A DNA stretch of 48,624 bases from Azotobacter paspali (GTDB lineage: Bacteria; Pseudomonadota; Gammaproteobacteria; Pseudomonadales; Pseudomonadaceae). Positions 1 through 10,040 of the stretch are shown in pieces. Position numbers and translations under genes: made by a program. How positions within the stretch are numbered: the stretch's first letter is position 1; the number at the start of each line of letters is the position of its first letter. The stretch is taken from the NCBI RefSeq assembly GCF_042434745.1, contig NZ_JBHLSS010000067.1; one strand, 5' to 3'. Below the pieces are notes generated by a model, which saw only the letters and a list, made by a program, of their open reading frames with translations, did not search any database and was not told where the DNA came from.

Positions 1-154
1 GAACGCGGCCAGGAACATTCTCGCGGCCGGGCATGGCCGTCCAGTGGTGGGAATTCCCATCCTTTAGGGCGGAGAAGATGTCAAGTTTCGTGTTCAATCG
101 GGCCGTATCGCTTCGACGCCACCCGCTGCGGCCGTCTTCGGCGGGGACGGGGAG

Positions 155-877
155 TCAGAACAGCGGATGTTCCAACTTCAGCGTCAGCGAGTCGTCGCAG
201 CGGGCGTTCTGGCCCGAATAGGCGCTGCAGCCGGTGCCGCGCAGGTCCGAGCCGCTGTAGGTGACGCCGACCCGCAGGCTGGCCCAGGGACGCGACAGGT
301 TCAGCGACCAGTCGTTGAAGCGCCGCACGCTGGCGCCGTCGGACAGGTACACCGGCCGGTCGAGGGCGTGGTTGGCGTATTTCACGCTCATGTCCAGGTT
401 CAGCGGGTGCAGCAGGTCCAGGTCGAGCAGCAGGGTACCGTCGGTACGCTCCGAGGCCAGGCTCCAGGCGGTGCCCAGGCGACTGTTCTCGAGGCTGATG
501 CCGGCATACAGCTCGTGCCGGTCCTGTTCCTGCAGGCGCGGGAAGGTATAGCGGATCAAGCCGAACTCATAGCCTAGGGTATCGTCGGAGGGACGCTTGT
601 AACCCAGGTAGGAGTTCAGTTCCATCTGATTGGAGCTGAGCACGCCGGCGCTGGGCGACCAGTTGCCCAGGTACCAGCCGCTCGGGTGGGTTAGGTCCAG
701 GCCGCCGTAAAAGATGCCGGCCTGTTCCTGCTGTACCAGCCCCTGAGCCATGCTGCGGCTCGGCGTCGAGCCCAGCTTCAGTTCGAAGTCGCCCAGTTCG
801 CGTTCGAGCACCTGGGCCTGTGCCGTCACGGCCATGCCGGCGAATAGCGCCAGCAGCGGTTTGTTCCTGCCGATCAT
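155..877 (-). CDS. Exported beta-strand-rich conserved protein (TIGR02001/TorF-like)
   Basis: The 240-residue product starts with a signal peptide (MIGRNKPLL, hydrophobic core, cleavage likely after AQA near residue 22). The rest alternates short amphipathic strands with W/Y/G-rich turns and ends in Phe (LKLEHPLF), as expected of an outer-membrane or periplasmic beta protein. It resembles the proteobacterial TIGR02001 family, whose function is not firmly established. I chose the ATG at 877 because AGGGAG lies 8 bases upstream; a further in-frame ATG 14 codons upstream has no signal-peptide logic. Two cysteines near the C-terminus (GTGCSAY, ARCDD) could form a disulfide. It is divergent from the permease at 1117. 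The family call is from general appearance and is moderate. Confidence 0.6.
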   Translation of the reverse strand: MIGRNKPLLALFAGMAVTAQAQVLERELGDFELKLGSTPSRSMAQGLVQQEQAGIFYGGLDLTHPSGWYLGNWSPSAGVLSSNQMELNSYLGYKRPSDDTLGYEFGLIRYTFPRLQEQDRHELYAGISLENSRLGTAWSLASERTDGTLLLDLDLLHPLNLDMSVKYANHALDRPVYLSDGASVRRFNDWSLNLSRPWASLRVGVTYSGSDLRGTGCSAYSGQNARCDDSLTLKLEHPLF

Positions 878-1116
878 CGCGTTCTCCCTGTCTCCGGTCG
901 GGCAGCCAAGCGCTCCCACCTCGAACCGATACCCCGCGAAAAGCCATAGGATAGCTTTGCGCTGGTAGTTAGGCCCAGTCGTGTCAAAAAGCCAGCGGTT
1001 CGCTGCGTTCGCTGCAATGGCATACGAAGGCTTTTGCGCTTGATGCTTATCGAGCCTAACGCTTAGGCTGCTTTCGTTTCTTCCTCTCCCGTCCGTTTCC
1101 TGCCGAGGATTCGTCC

Positions 1117-2748
1117 TTGAATACCGCCTCCCATCCGTTCCACGGGATACTGCTGATTCTCGCCGCCGGGCTGGTGCTGGCCAGCCATGACGGCATCGCC
1201 AAATACCTGGCCCTGAGCCACTCGCTGATCCTGGTGGTCTGGGCGCGCTACCTATCGCAGAACTTAGTGATGCTGCTGTTGTTCGGCCCGCGCCGGGGGC
1301 TGTCGATCGTCCGCACCGGCCATCCCGTGCTGCAACTGATCCGCGGGCTGTGCCTGGTCGCGGTCAGCCTGCTGTTCGTCTCGTCCCTGCGCCACATCCC
1401 GATCGGCGAGGCGACCGCGGTGCTGTTCCTCGCGCCGCTGTTCATCACCGGGCTATCGGCGACGCTGCTGCGCGAACGGGTCAGCCGCGGACAGTGGGGC
1501 GCGGTGGTCCTTGGCCTGCTCGGTGTGTTGGTCATCGTGCGGCCGGGCGGCGCGCTATTCACCCCGGCGGCCCTGCTGCCGCTGGGAGCAGCGTTCTGCC
1601 TGGCGACCTTCATGCTGCTCACCCGGCGTCTCAGCAAGAGCGACGATCCGGTCACCTGCAACTTTCTCTCCAGCTTGGTGGGCGCCTTGCTGATGAGCGT
1701 ATTGGTGCCTTTCTACTGGGAGATGCCCGATTCGCACGACGGCCTGCTGCTGGCCGGGATGGGCGGCGTGGCCATGGCCGGGCACTTGCTGCTGAGTCAT
1801 GCGTACCGCTACGCCAGTGCCGCGACCCTGGCGCCTTTCACCTATTCGCAGATCGTCTTCGCCGTACTGGTCGGCGCCGTTGCCTTCGACCACGTGCCGG
1901 ACAGCATCGCCCTGCTGGGCATCGCCATCGTCATCGCCAGCGGGGTGCTGTCGGTCTGGGTGCAGCGGCGGGCGGCGCTGCCGCCGGCCGCCAGGGGAGG
2001 GGCTCAGAGGCCGAAGTCGGCCGGGGCTAGGCCGAGTTCGGTGCAGATGCTGTGGCAGACCGCGCGCTCGCCTTCGTCGAAGTTGCCGTCGGAGTTGCCG
2101 ATCGCGCAGCAGACGCGCACCAGCAGGCGGGCGGCATCTTCCTTGCCGCGCAGCTTGCAAACCGTGCGCAGCGCCTCGGCGCGGCCGATCTCGGCGTCGA
2201 ATTCGAACTTGAGGCAGATGTCGGTGAAGGCCTTGATGACCTCCTGGAGATCGAACACCTTGAGTTCGTTCGAGTTCTGGATGAAGCCGATCATCTTCTG
2301 CTTTTCGCTGCTGCTGATGCTGCCGTCGGCCGCCGCTACCAGCGCGCAGCCGGCGACCACGGCTTCCATGAATTCACGGTTGCGGAACTTGGCCACTTCT
2401 GTAGTGAGTTTCTCGCGTGCAGCAGCCGTGTTGCTTTTCAGCCAATCGAGCATTGGATTACTCCTGATCAAGTGTTGCCGAGGGCGGGGCCGACTATGGT
2501 CGATCCTCCGCAGTTTGGCCAGTGTCCCGTCCGGACCCTGTGCGAAGCATAGCCCTGCAGGCAGCGTGGAGCCTAGCATCCGGCACGGGAATGGATATGT
2601 ATCCGGATTTTCCGGTTTCAAGAGGGGCGTTCCGCTGCCGCGCCCACTTCAGTTGTTGTCGCCGACGGCGTTGCGGCGGATCTGCCACTGTTTCCACTCG
2701 AAGCCCAGCACCACCAGCAGCGACAGGGCGAAGGGCAGCAGCAGGTAG
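1117..2748 (+). CDS. EamA/DMT-superfamily permease with C-terminal read-through
   Basis: Residues 1 to about 285 form two EamA repeats with roughly ten membrane helices, typical of drug/metabolite transporters of 285-300 residues; substrate unknown. It begins with TTG, preceded by GAGG at about 8 bases. The transporter part should end near position 1980-2010, but there is no stop in this frame until the TAG at 2746, so the reading frame continues for about 250 residues of low-complexity Arg/Ser-rich sequence entirely antisense to terB and the end of the next gene. The extension has no recognisable domain and is very probably not a natural domain. Either the stop was lost or the cell makes a long-tailed protein. 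The N-terminal domain assignment is secure; the 3' end is not. Confidence 0.75.
   Translation: MNTASHPFHGILLILAAGLVLASHDGIAKYLALSHSLILVVWARYLSQNLVMLLLFGPRRGLSIVRTGHPVLQLIRGLCLVAVSLLFVSSLRHIPIGEATAVLFLAPLFITGLSATLLRERVSRGQWGAVVLGLLGVLVIVRPGGALFTPAALLPLGAAFCLATFMLLTRRLSKSDDPVTCNFLSSLVGALLMSVLVPFYWEMPDSHDGLLLAGMGGVAMAGHLLLSHAYRYASAATLAPFTYSQIVFAVLVGAVAFDHVPDSIALLGIAIVIASGVLSVWVQRRAALPPAARGGAQRPKSAGARPSSVQMLWQTARSPSSKLPSELPIAQQTRTSRRAASSLPRSLQTVRSASARPISASNSNLRQMSVKALMTSWRSNTLSSFEFWMKPIIFCFSLLLMLPSAAATSAQPATTASMNSRLRNLATSVVSFSRAAAVLLFSQSSIGLLLIKCCRGRGRLWSILRSLASVPSGPCAKHSPAGSVEPSIRHGNGYVSGFSGFKRGVPLPRPLQLLSPTALRRICHCFHSKPSTTSSDRAKGSSR
2004..2453 (-). CDS. terB: TerB-family tellurite resistance/stress protein
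   Basis: The 149-residue protein MLDWLKSN... shows the helical TerB fold with its two acidic Asp-Gly repeats, AAADGSISSSE and GNSDGNFDEGE, which in the family line up as metal-binding loops. TerB proteins are cytosolic and linked to tellurite tolerance and general stress; no other ter gene is near, so tellurite resistance itself cannot be claimed. The start at 2453 is favoured over an upstream in-frame ATG (2621) because AGGAG sits 7-8 bases before it and similarity begins here. The entire gene is overlapped on the other strand by the extended permease frame. Confidence 0.82.
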   Translation of the reverse strand: MLDWLKSNTAAAREKLTTEVAKFRNREFMEAVVAGCALVAAADGSISSSEKQKMIGFIQNSNELKVFDLQEVIKAFTDICLKFEFDAEIGRAEALRTVCKLRGKEDAARLLVRVCCAIGNSDGNFDEGERAVCHSICTELGLAPADFGL

Positions 2749-3599
2749 AAGCCGCGGAAGACGACCAGCGCGGCCAGCACGTCCGCCGGATCGAGTTCCG
2801 GCAGGGTGGCCAGGAAAGTCACCTCGAGCACGCCGAGGCCGCCCGGGGCATGCGATAGCAAGGCCAGGGAGAAGGAGGCGAGGAACACACCGAGCACCAC
2901 CAGGTAGCCGGGATTGTTTTCCGCCGGCAGGGAGAAATAGATGATCGCCGCGGCGCAGAGCAGTTCCAGCGGCCCGGCGAGCAACTGGCGGCCGACGATC
3001 GGCAGGCTCGGGTACTCGATGTGCAGCTTGCCCAGGGTCCAGGGCTTGAGCTGGAGCCACGAGCCGAGCACGTAGAGGGCCACCAGCGCCAGGAAGGTAC
3101 AGCCGATCGTCACCGAGAACTGCGTGGGAAGGTCGGCCACGCGCTGGATCAGCGAGGGTTGCAGCACCAGCACGCAGCCGCTGATCAGCAGGGCGCCGAG
3201 GACGAAGGTGAGGGAACAGAAGACGATGAGGATGCCGATCTCGTGGGGCGACAGGCCCTTGGTGCGGTAGGCGCGGTAGCGCACCATGGCGCCGGAGAAC
3301 ACCGAGGCGCCGATATTGTGTGCCAGGGCATAGGTGGTGAAGGAGCAGAGGGTGATGAAGCGCCAGGAGATGCACTTGCCCAGGTGGGCGACGGCGATGC
3401 GGTCGTACCAGGCCAGCGCCCAATAGGCGCCGCAGGTGGCCAGCATGGCCATCAGCCAACTGCTGACGGAAATCGCCCGCAGGCTTTCGGCGATGTCATC
3501 CAGGGAGATGTTGCGCAGTTCGCGGTAAAGCAAGAGGCAGGACAGCACTACCGCCACGAGACCGATCAGCGTCCAGATGAGATCGCTTCGTTTTTTCAA
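2649..3599 (-). CDS. YbhN/AglD-like integral membrane protein (UPF0104)
   Basis: The 316-residue protein has about eight hydrophobic helices and the family signature SHAPGGLGVLE near residue 258, shared with the membrane part of lysylphosphatidylglycerol synthases (MprF) and YbhN. It lacks the C-terminal aminoacyl-transferase domain of MprF, so it is a stand-alone flippase-like or unknown-function membrane protein. The start is TTG at 3599, preceded by AAGGAG with an 8-base gap. The 290 bases between it and ureC show no gene. Function beyond the family is inference. Confidence 0.75.
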   Translation of the reverse strand: MKKRSDLIWTLIGLVAVVLSCLLLYRELRNISLDDIAESLRAISVSSWLMAMLATCGAYWALAWYDRIAVAHLGKCISWRFITLCSFTTYALAHNIGASVFSGAMVRYRAYRTKGLSPHEIGILIVFCSLTFVLGALLISGCVLVLQPSLIQRVADLPTQFSVTIGCTFLALVALYVLGSWLQLKPWTLGKLHIEYPSLPIVGRQLLAGPLELLCAAAIIYFSLPAENNPGYLVVLGVFLASFSLALLSHAPGGLGVLEVTFLATLPELDPADVLAALVVFRGFYLLLPFALSLLVVLGFEWKQWQIRRNAVGDNN

Positions 3600-3889
3600 A
3601 GGGTTGGCTCCTTATTGCTCTCGACGGCCGTCCTGTACGACGCTTCGGGTGGTCATTTCGTGGCCAGCTTAACGCATGGCGCCGCGCAGTATCCTGAAGC
3701 CGACCGTCGGGCTCAACCCATTCGCTCGTTCTGACCTGCGCCCGATATCGTGCGACCCCGGCTTTGTCTTCTGACTGGAGACATCGTGCGAGTCGCCGCC
3801 AGGCGCCCAGGACGTGTCTGGCAAGGCGATTGTCGCCGCCGGCGATGATCTCGGTAGGACATCAGCGCCGGTCGACGGAGGCGGAGGGG

Positions 3890-5590
<1,701 letters not shown>

Positions 5591-5607
5591 GGCGTTCTTT
5601 CCTGTCT

Positions 5608-5684
5608 GTAGGGTGGACAACGCTCTGCTTGTCCACCGCGTTTTCCGTGAGCGGTGGAAAAGCCTGCGGCGTTTTCCACCCTAC
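5608..5684. repeat. Double-hairpin palindromic repeat between ureC and ureB
   Basis: A 77-base element is bounded by GTAGGGTGGA and its exact inverse TCCACCCTAC. Inside are two more hairpins: GTGGACAA/TTGTCCAC (5613-5620, 5629-5636) and GGTGGAAAA/TTTTCCACC (5653-5661, 5672-5680). A diverged relative with the same GTGGAAAA/TTTTCCAC arms lies between eutB and eutC. Such short intergenic palindromes are typical of dispersed REP-like repeats; placement within an operon could affect mRNA stability of ureC. Confidence 0.8.
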
Positions 5685-5706
5685 GCAAGGGTATGGGGAG
5701 GGACGG

Positions 5707-6012
5707 CTACAGTTCGCCCATCACCTGCCCGGCGAAGCCGTAGACGCGGCGCAGGCCGGCCAGCTCGACCAGCTCGACCTCGCGGCTCTGCCCCGGCTCG
5801 AAGCGCACGGCGGTGCCGGCCGGGATGTTCAAGCGCATGCCACGGGTCGGGGCGCGGTCGAAGACGAGGGCGTCGTTGGTCTCGAAGAAATGGTAGTGCG
5901 AGCCGACCTGGATCGGCCGGTCGCCGCTGTTGGCCACGTTCAGGGTCAGGGTGCGGCGGCCGGCGTTGAGTTCGATCTCGCCGTCTTGGATCTGGTATTC
6001 GCCGGGGATCAT
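5707..6012 (-). CDS. ureB: Urease beta subunit UreB
   Basis: The 101-residue protein begins MIPGEYQI and keeps the family core (VGSHYHFFETN and DRAPTRGMRLNIPAG), matching UreB of other three-subunit ureases in length and order. It packs with UreA and UreC in the cytosolic (alpha-beta-gamma)3 enzyme and has no catalytic residue of its own. It lies 70 bases downstream of ureA on the minus strand. In several Pseudomonas species an acetyltransferase gene sits between ureA and ureB; none is present here. Confidence 0.97.
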   Translation of the reverse strand: MIPGEYQIQDGEIELNAGRRTLTLNVANSGDRPIQVGSHYHFFETNDALVFDRAPTRGMRLNIPAGTAVRFEPGQSREVELVELAGLRRVYGFAGQVMGEL

Positions 6013-6082
6013 GTGGAAACTCCTGTATCGGTATGCGGGCGGGAGGTGGCGTTCGCCTCTCGCGCGCAGGGAGTGGGAATTG

Positions 6083-6385
6083 TCAGGCGATCGGTTGGTG
6101 CACGGTCACCAGCTTGGTGCCGTCGGGGAAGGTTGCTTCGATCTGGATCTCCGGAATCATTTCCGGCACGCCCTCCATCACCTGGTCGCGGCTGAGCAGG
6201 GTGGTGCCGACGTGCATCAGCTCGGCCACCGTGTGGCCGTCGCGGGCGCCCTCGAGCAGGGCGGCGGAGATGTAGGCCACGGCTTCCGGGTGGTTGAGCT
6301 TGAGGCCGCGGGCCAGGCGCCGCTCGGCCAGCAGGCCGGCGGTGAAGATCAGCAGCTTGTCTTTCTCGCGAGGGGTCAGATCCAT
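6083..6385 (-). CDS. ureA: Urease gamma subunit UreA
   Basis: The 100-residue protein begins MDLTPREKDKLL and contains the family stretches RGLKLNHPEAVAYI and MEGVPEMIPEIQIEATFPDG, full length for UreA. It is the smallest structural subunit of urease. Its ATG follows directly after the ureD stop codon (TGAATG), which implies translational coupling with ureD. Confidence 0.98.
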   Translation of the reverse strand: MDLTPREKDKLLIFTAGLLAERRLARGLKLNHPEAVAYISAALLEGARDGHTVAELMHVGTTLLSRDQVMEGVPEMIPEIQIEATFPDGTKLVTVHQPIA

Positions 6386-7225
6386 TCAGGTGCTCCAGAT
6401 TCGAGGGGGAAGGGCGTCGCGGCCGAGCAGGGCGGGGCGCAGCAGGCGCCATAAATCGATCAGCCAGGCGCGGGCGTCCAGTGCCTGGTCGGCCAGACAG
6501 CGGCCGACCAGCAGATCCGGCAGTTGGGTGAGGTCGCCGCGCACCCGTCCGGGCAGTTCGCGACAGCGCGCCAGCAGTTCGGCGTCGATCTCGCCGCTGG
6601 CCAGCAGGGTGGCGAATACCGGCGCGCCGTCCAGGCCGACCGGCGAGTCGAGCAGGCCGTCGCCGCCGTCCAGGCGTTGGCACTCGTGCCAGAGCAGGCG
6701 GCCGTCGCGGCGGATGTCCAGGGCGGCGCGGTAGCGGCCGGCGGCGAAACGCTCGCCGCTGGCCGGGCGGCCGAGGGCGACGATGTCCCAGTGGAACAGC
6801 CGGGCGTCGCCCTCCAATTCGATCCGCGTGGCCAGCTCGGCCTGGGCGGCGGAGTAGACGATGGTTTCCTGGGGCAGCCATTCCAGGGTGGCGCCGGCCG
6901 CCACGCGCAGCCGCAGCCGCTGCGTGGCCGGCGCGGCGGCGCGGTACCACTTGGCCGCGCCGGGGCTGGTCAGTTGCGCCCAGGCGCCGTTGCCGACCTC
7001 GGCAGCGATCTCCAGGCGGTCGCCGCCGGCGATGCCTCCCGGCGGATGCACGAGGATGTGCTGGCAAACCCGCGGCCCTTCCGGGTAGAGATGTTTCTGC
7101 ACCCGCAGCGGCCCCGCATGGCGGCGCCGTACCGGGCGCGTGGCATCGCCGGCGCGGGCGTAGGCGAGGTCTAGCTCGGCGTGCCAGACGGGGCTGAACG
7201 GGACAAAGGCCGAGGGCGCGTTCAT
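6386..7225 (-). CDS. ureD: Urease accessory protein UreD (UreH)
   Basis: The 279-residue protein carries the UreD signatures HPPGGIAGGD and TSPGAAKWYR. UreD is the scaffold that binds apo-urease and, with UreF and UreG, delivers nickel and CO2 to the active site. It is the first gene of the minus-strand ureD-ureA-ureB-ureC cluster and abuts ureA with no gap. No recognisable NtrC or other nitrogen-control site was identified by eye upstream. The partner genes ureE, ureF and ureG must lie elsewhere. Confidence 0.95.
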   Translation of the reverse strand: MNAPSAFVPFSPVWHAELDLAYARAGDATRPVRRRHAGPLRVQKHLYPEGPRVCQHILVHPPGGIAGGDRLEIAAEVGNGAWAQLTSPGAAKWYRAAAPATQRLRLRVAAGATLEWLPQETIVYSAAQAELATRIELEGDARLFHWDIVALGRPASGERFAAGRYRAALDIRRDGRLLWHECQRLDGGDGLLDSPVGLDGAPVFATLLASGEIDAELLARCRELPGRVRGDLTQLPDLLVGRCLADQALDARAWLIDLWRLLRPALLGRDALPPRIWST

Positions 7226-7369
7226 CGGGATCTGCCGTGGTCGAGGAGCGGCCAGTGTAGCGTGGCGCCGAGGGCCACTCTAGGCTGCTCCGCTCGTCGC
7301 GGATAGGCCGGTCGCGACGGGTCTGCTTCAATAGCGCCAAGGCGTCCCGTCGGGGCGAGGGGTGCTGTA

Positions 7370-7567
7370 GGGTCTGTCGACGTTTGGGCGTAGGCCGCGT
7401 CCCTGCGGGTGGGGCCGCCCAGGCTGCGCGGCAAAGGCCGCCATGCGGCGTTGGCGGGTCTTGGCAAGGCAATGATCATGGCCGGCGACCCGCGCCTTGC
7501 CGAACGCGGCCCGGCCTGGCGGCATTTGACGCGGCAACGCGGTTCACGCCCAAATGTCGACAGGCCT
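7370..7567. mobile_element. MITE-like element with ~22-bp terminal inverted repeats
   Basis: The 198-base segment has imperfect terminal inverted repeats: CTGTCGACGTTTGGGCGT at 7374-7391 is the inverse of 7546-7563 with one mismatch, and pairing extends outward with two more mismatches. Both ends abut TA (7368-7369 and 7568-7569), the target duplication expected of IS630/Tc1-type transposition. No coding capacity is apparent. It sits 40 bases before the eutB start in the ureD-eutB divergent region, so it may carry or displace eutB regulatory sequence. The remaining intergenic bases (7226-7367) show nothing clear. Confidence 0.6.
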
Positions 7568-7607
7568 TAAGGTTTTCGCACACGACTTTTTCCGGGAGGG
7601 GGTTCCC

Positions 7608-9002
7608 ATGAGCGGTTTTGCCCATGCCGTCGGCGGCCAGACCTGGCGCTTCGACAGTCTTCGCGAACTGCTGGCCAAGGCCAGTCCGGCACGCTCCGGC
7701 GATTATCTAGCCGGGGTGGCGGCACAGAGCGACGCCGAGCGGGTAGCGGCGCAGATGGCACTGGCCGAGGTGCCGCTCGGGCACTTTCTCAACGAGGCGG
7801 TGGTCCCCTACGAGGCGGACGAGGTCACCCGGCTGATCCTCGACAGCCACGACGCCGCCGCCTTCGCCCCGGTCGCCCATCTCACCGTCGGCGGCCTGCG
7901 CGACTGGCTGCTCGGCCCCGAAGCCGACGAGGCGACGCTGGCCGCCCTGGCGCCGGGGCTGACCCCGGAGATGGCCGCCGCGGTATCCAAGCTGATGCGC
8001 GTCCAGGACCTGGTGCTGGTGGCGCAGAAGATCCGCGTGCAGACGCGCTTTCGCAACAGCCTCGGGCTGCGCGGACGGCTCTCCACCCGCCTGCAGCCCA
8101 ACCATCCCACCGACGATCCAGCGGGCATCGCCGCCAGCGTCCTCGACGGGCTGCTCTACGGCAACGGCGACGCGGTGATCGGCGTCAACCCGGCCAGCGA
8201 TAGCCTGGAGGCAATCGGCGAACTCTTGAAGATGCTCGACGCGGTGATCCAGCGTTACCAGATCCCCACCCAGGCCTGTGTGCTCACCCATGTCACCTCG
8301 TCGATCGCCGCCATCGAGCGCGGCCTGCCGGTCGACCTGGTGTTCCAGTCCATCGCCGGCACCCAGGCGGCCAACGCCAGCTTCGGCATCGACCTCGCAG
8401 TGCTGCGCGAGGGCTACGAAGCCGGCCTCGGCCTGAAGCGCGGCAGCCTCGGCGACAACCTCATGTACTTCGAGACCGGCCAGGGCAGCGCGCTGTCGGC
8501 CAACGCCCACCACGGCGTCGACCAGCAGACCTGCGAGGCGCGCGCCTACGGCGTGGCGCGGCGCTTCCGGCCGCTTTTGGTGAACACCGTGGTCGGCTTC
8601 ATCGGCCCGGAATACCTCTACAACGGCAAGCAGATCGTCCGCGCCGGCCTCGAGGACCATTTCTGCGGCAAGCTGCTCGGCCTGCCGATGGGTTGCGACA
8701 TCTGCTACACCAACCATGCCGAAGCCGACCAGGACGACATGGACATGCTGCTGACCCTGCTCGGCGTGGCCGGGGTCAACTTCATCATGGGCGTGCCGGG
8801 TTCCGACGACGTGATGCTCAACTACCAGAGCACTTCCTTCCACGATGCCCTCTACGCCCGGCAGACCCTCGGCCTACGTGCCGCGCCGGAGTTCGAGGAG
8901 TGGCTCGCGCGGATGGGCATCCTGCGCCAGGACGACGGCCGGCTGGTCCTCGGCGACGAGTTGCCGGCGGCCTTCCGCCCGGCGCTGGCGCGCTTGTCCT
9001 GA
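7608..9002 (+). CDS. eutB: Ethanolamine ammonia-lyase large subunit EutB
   Basis: EutB and EutC form the adenosylcobalamin-dependent enzyme that converts ethanolamine to acetaldehyde and ammonia. The 464-residue product is full length and starts MSGFAHAVGG. Family blocks are intact, for example QPNHPTDDPAGI, FQSIAGTQAANASFG, FETGQGSALSANAHHG and CDICYTNHAEADQDDMD. The ATG at 7608 is chosen because a purine-rich GGGAGGGGG lies just upstream; an in-frame ATG at 7554 lies in the preceding inverted-repeat element and adds unrelated residues. EutC follows 164 bases later. There are no microcompartment shell genes nearby, so this is the simple cytosolic form common in pseudomonads. Confidence 0.97.
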   Translation: MSGFAHAVGGQTWRFDSLRELLAKASPARSGDYLAGVAAQSDAERVAAQMALAEVPLGHFLNEAVVPYEADEVTRLILDSHDAAAFAPVAHLTVGGLRDWLLGPEADEATLAALAPGLTPEMAAAVSKLMRVQDLVLVAQKIRVQTRFRNSLGLRGRLSTRLQPNHPTDDPAGIAASVLDGLLYGNGDAVIGVNPASDSLEAIGELLKMLDAVIQRYQIPTQACVLTHVTSSIAAIERGLPVDLVFQSIAGTQAANASFGIDLAVLREGYEAGLGLKRGSLGDNLMYFETGQGSALSANAHHGVDQQTCEARAYGVARRFRPLLVNTVVGFIGPEYLYNGKQIVRAGLEDHFCGKLLGLPMGCDICYTNHAEADQDDMDMLLTLLGVAGVNFIMGVPGSDDVMLNYQSTSFHDALYARQTLGLRAAPEFEEWLARMGILRQDDGRLVLGDELPAAFRPALARLS

Positions 9003-9029
9003 GCCGCAGCGCGTACATGTCATGTGTAG

Positions 9030-9116
9030 GTGGAAAACGACCGCGGGTCTTTTCCACACCAGCCGGTCATCGAGAGGCCTGTGGTGGAAAACGCTGTGCG
9101 GTTTTACACGGGGTGG
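9030..9116. repeat. GTGGAAAA palindromic repeat between eutB and eutC
   Basis: GTGGAAAA (9030-9037) pairs with TTTTCCAC (9050-9057), followed by a second, degenerate GTGGTGGAAAAC...GTTTTACAC hairpin (9080-9108). The arms match those of the element between ureC and ureB at 5608-5684, so the two are diverged copies of one dispersed repeat family. It fills much of the 164-base eutB-eutC gap. Confidence 0.65.
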
Positions 9117-9166
9117 CCATCCACCCGCGAATCTTAGGAAGAGAACCAGCCCGTTTCGAGGTCGAC

Positions 9167-9979
9167 ATGTCCGACAGATCCCCCACCACCGAAAACCCCT
9201 GGCAGCAATTGCGTCGCCTCACCCCGGCACGCATCGCCCTCGGCCGTGCCGGCGCCAGCCTGCCGACCGTCGCGCATCTAGCCTTCCAGTTCGCCCACGC
9301 CCAGGCGCGCGACGCCGTGCACCTGCCGTTCGAGCCCGCCACCCTGCAGGACGGGCTGCGCCTGCGCGGTCTCGACGGCCTGCTGCTGCGCAGCGCCGCG
9401 CGGGACCGTGACACCTACCTGCAGCGCCCCGACCTGGGGCGTCGGCTGCGGCCGGAGTGCGCCACGCGGCTGCGCGATTGGCACGCCGAGCACGGCGGCG
9501 GCCGGGATCTGGCCATCGTCGTCGCCGACGGGCTGTCGGCGCTGGCCGTGCAGCGCCACGCCCTGCCGCTGCTCGACTGCCTGCTGGAGCGATTGCCGGG
9601 CGAGGGCTGGTCGCTGGCGCCGGTCACTCTGGTCGAACAGGGCCGGGTGGCGGTGGCCGACGAGATCGGCGAACTGCTCGGCGCGCGGATGACGGTCATC
9701 CTCATCGGCGAGCGCCCCGGTCTCAGCTCGCCGGACAGCCTGGGCCTGTACTTCACCTTCGCACCGCGCGTCGGCCTCACCGACGCCGCGCGCAACTGCA
9801 TTTCCAACGTGCGCCCGGAAGGCCTGAGCTACGCCATGGCCGCCCACAAGCTGCTCTACCTGATGCGCGAGGCCTGCCGCCGCCAGCTCTCCGGGGTGGA
9901 GCTGAAGGACGAGGCCGAAGTGGCGCGGCTGGACGGCGCCGGTTCGGGGCCGGGCAACTTCCTGCTCGGCGAGGGCTGA
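9167..9979 (+). CDS. eutC: Ethanolamine ammonia-lyase small subunit EutC
   Basis: The 270-residue protein is the light chain of ethanolamine ammonia-lyase, which helps hold adenosylcobalamin at the EutB interface. Core blocks include RIALGRAGASLPT, LAIVVADGLSALAVQ, IGERPGLSSPDSLGLY and the C-terminal NCISNVRPEGL. The start MSDRSPTT at 9167 has GAGG about six bases upstream; the open frame extends back over eutB, but that part is out of frame with eutB and not real. It is slightly shorter than E. coli EutC (295), mainly at the N-terminus. No ethanolamine permease or regulator is adjacent. Confidence 0.96.
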   Translation: MSDRSPTTENPWQQLRRLTPARIALGRAGASLPTVAHLAFQFAHAQARDAVHLPFEPATLQDGLRLRGLDGLLLRSAARDRDTYLQRPDLGRRLRPECATRLRDWHAEHGGGRDLAIVVADGLSALAVQRHALPLLDCLLERLPGEGWSLAPVTLVEQGRVAVADEIGELLGARMTVILIGERPGLSSPDSLGLYFTFAPRVGLTDAARNCISNVRPEGLSYAMAAHKLLYLMREACRRQLSGVELKDEAEVARLDGAGSGPGNFLLGEG

Positions 9980-10040
9980 GGCTTGCCGGAGGCCGGTGGC
10001 GCCCCTAGCATGGGCGCCCCTTCGAACCGGTGAACCCGCT

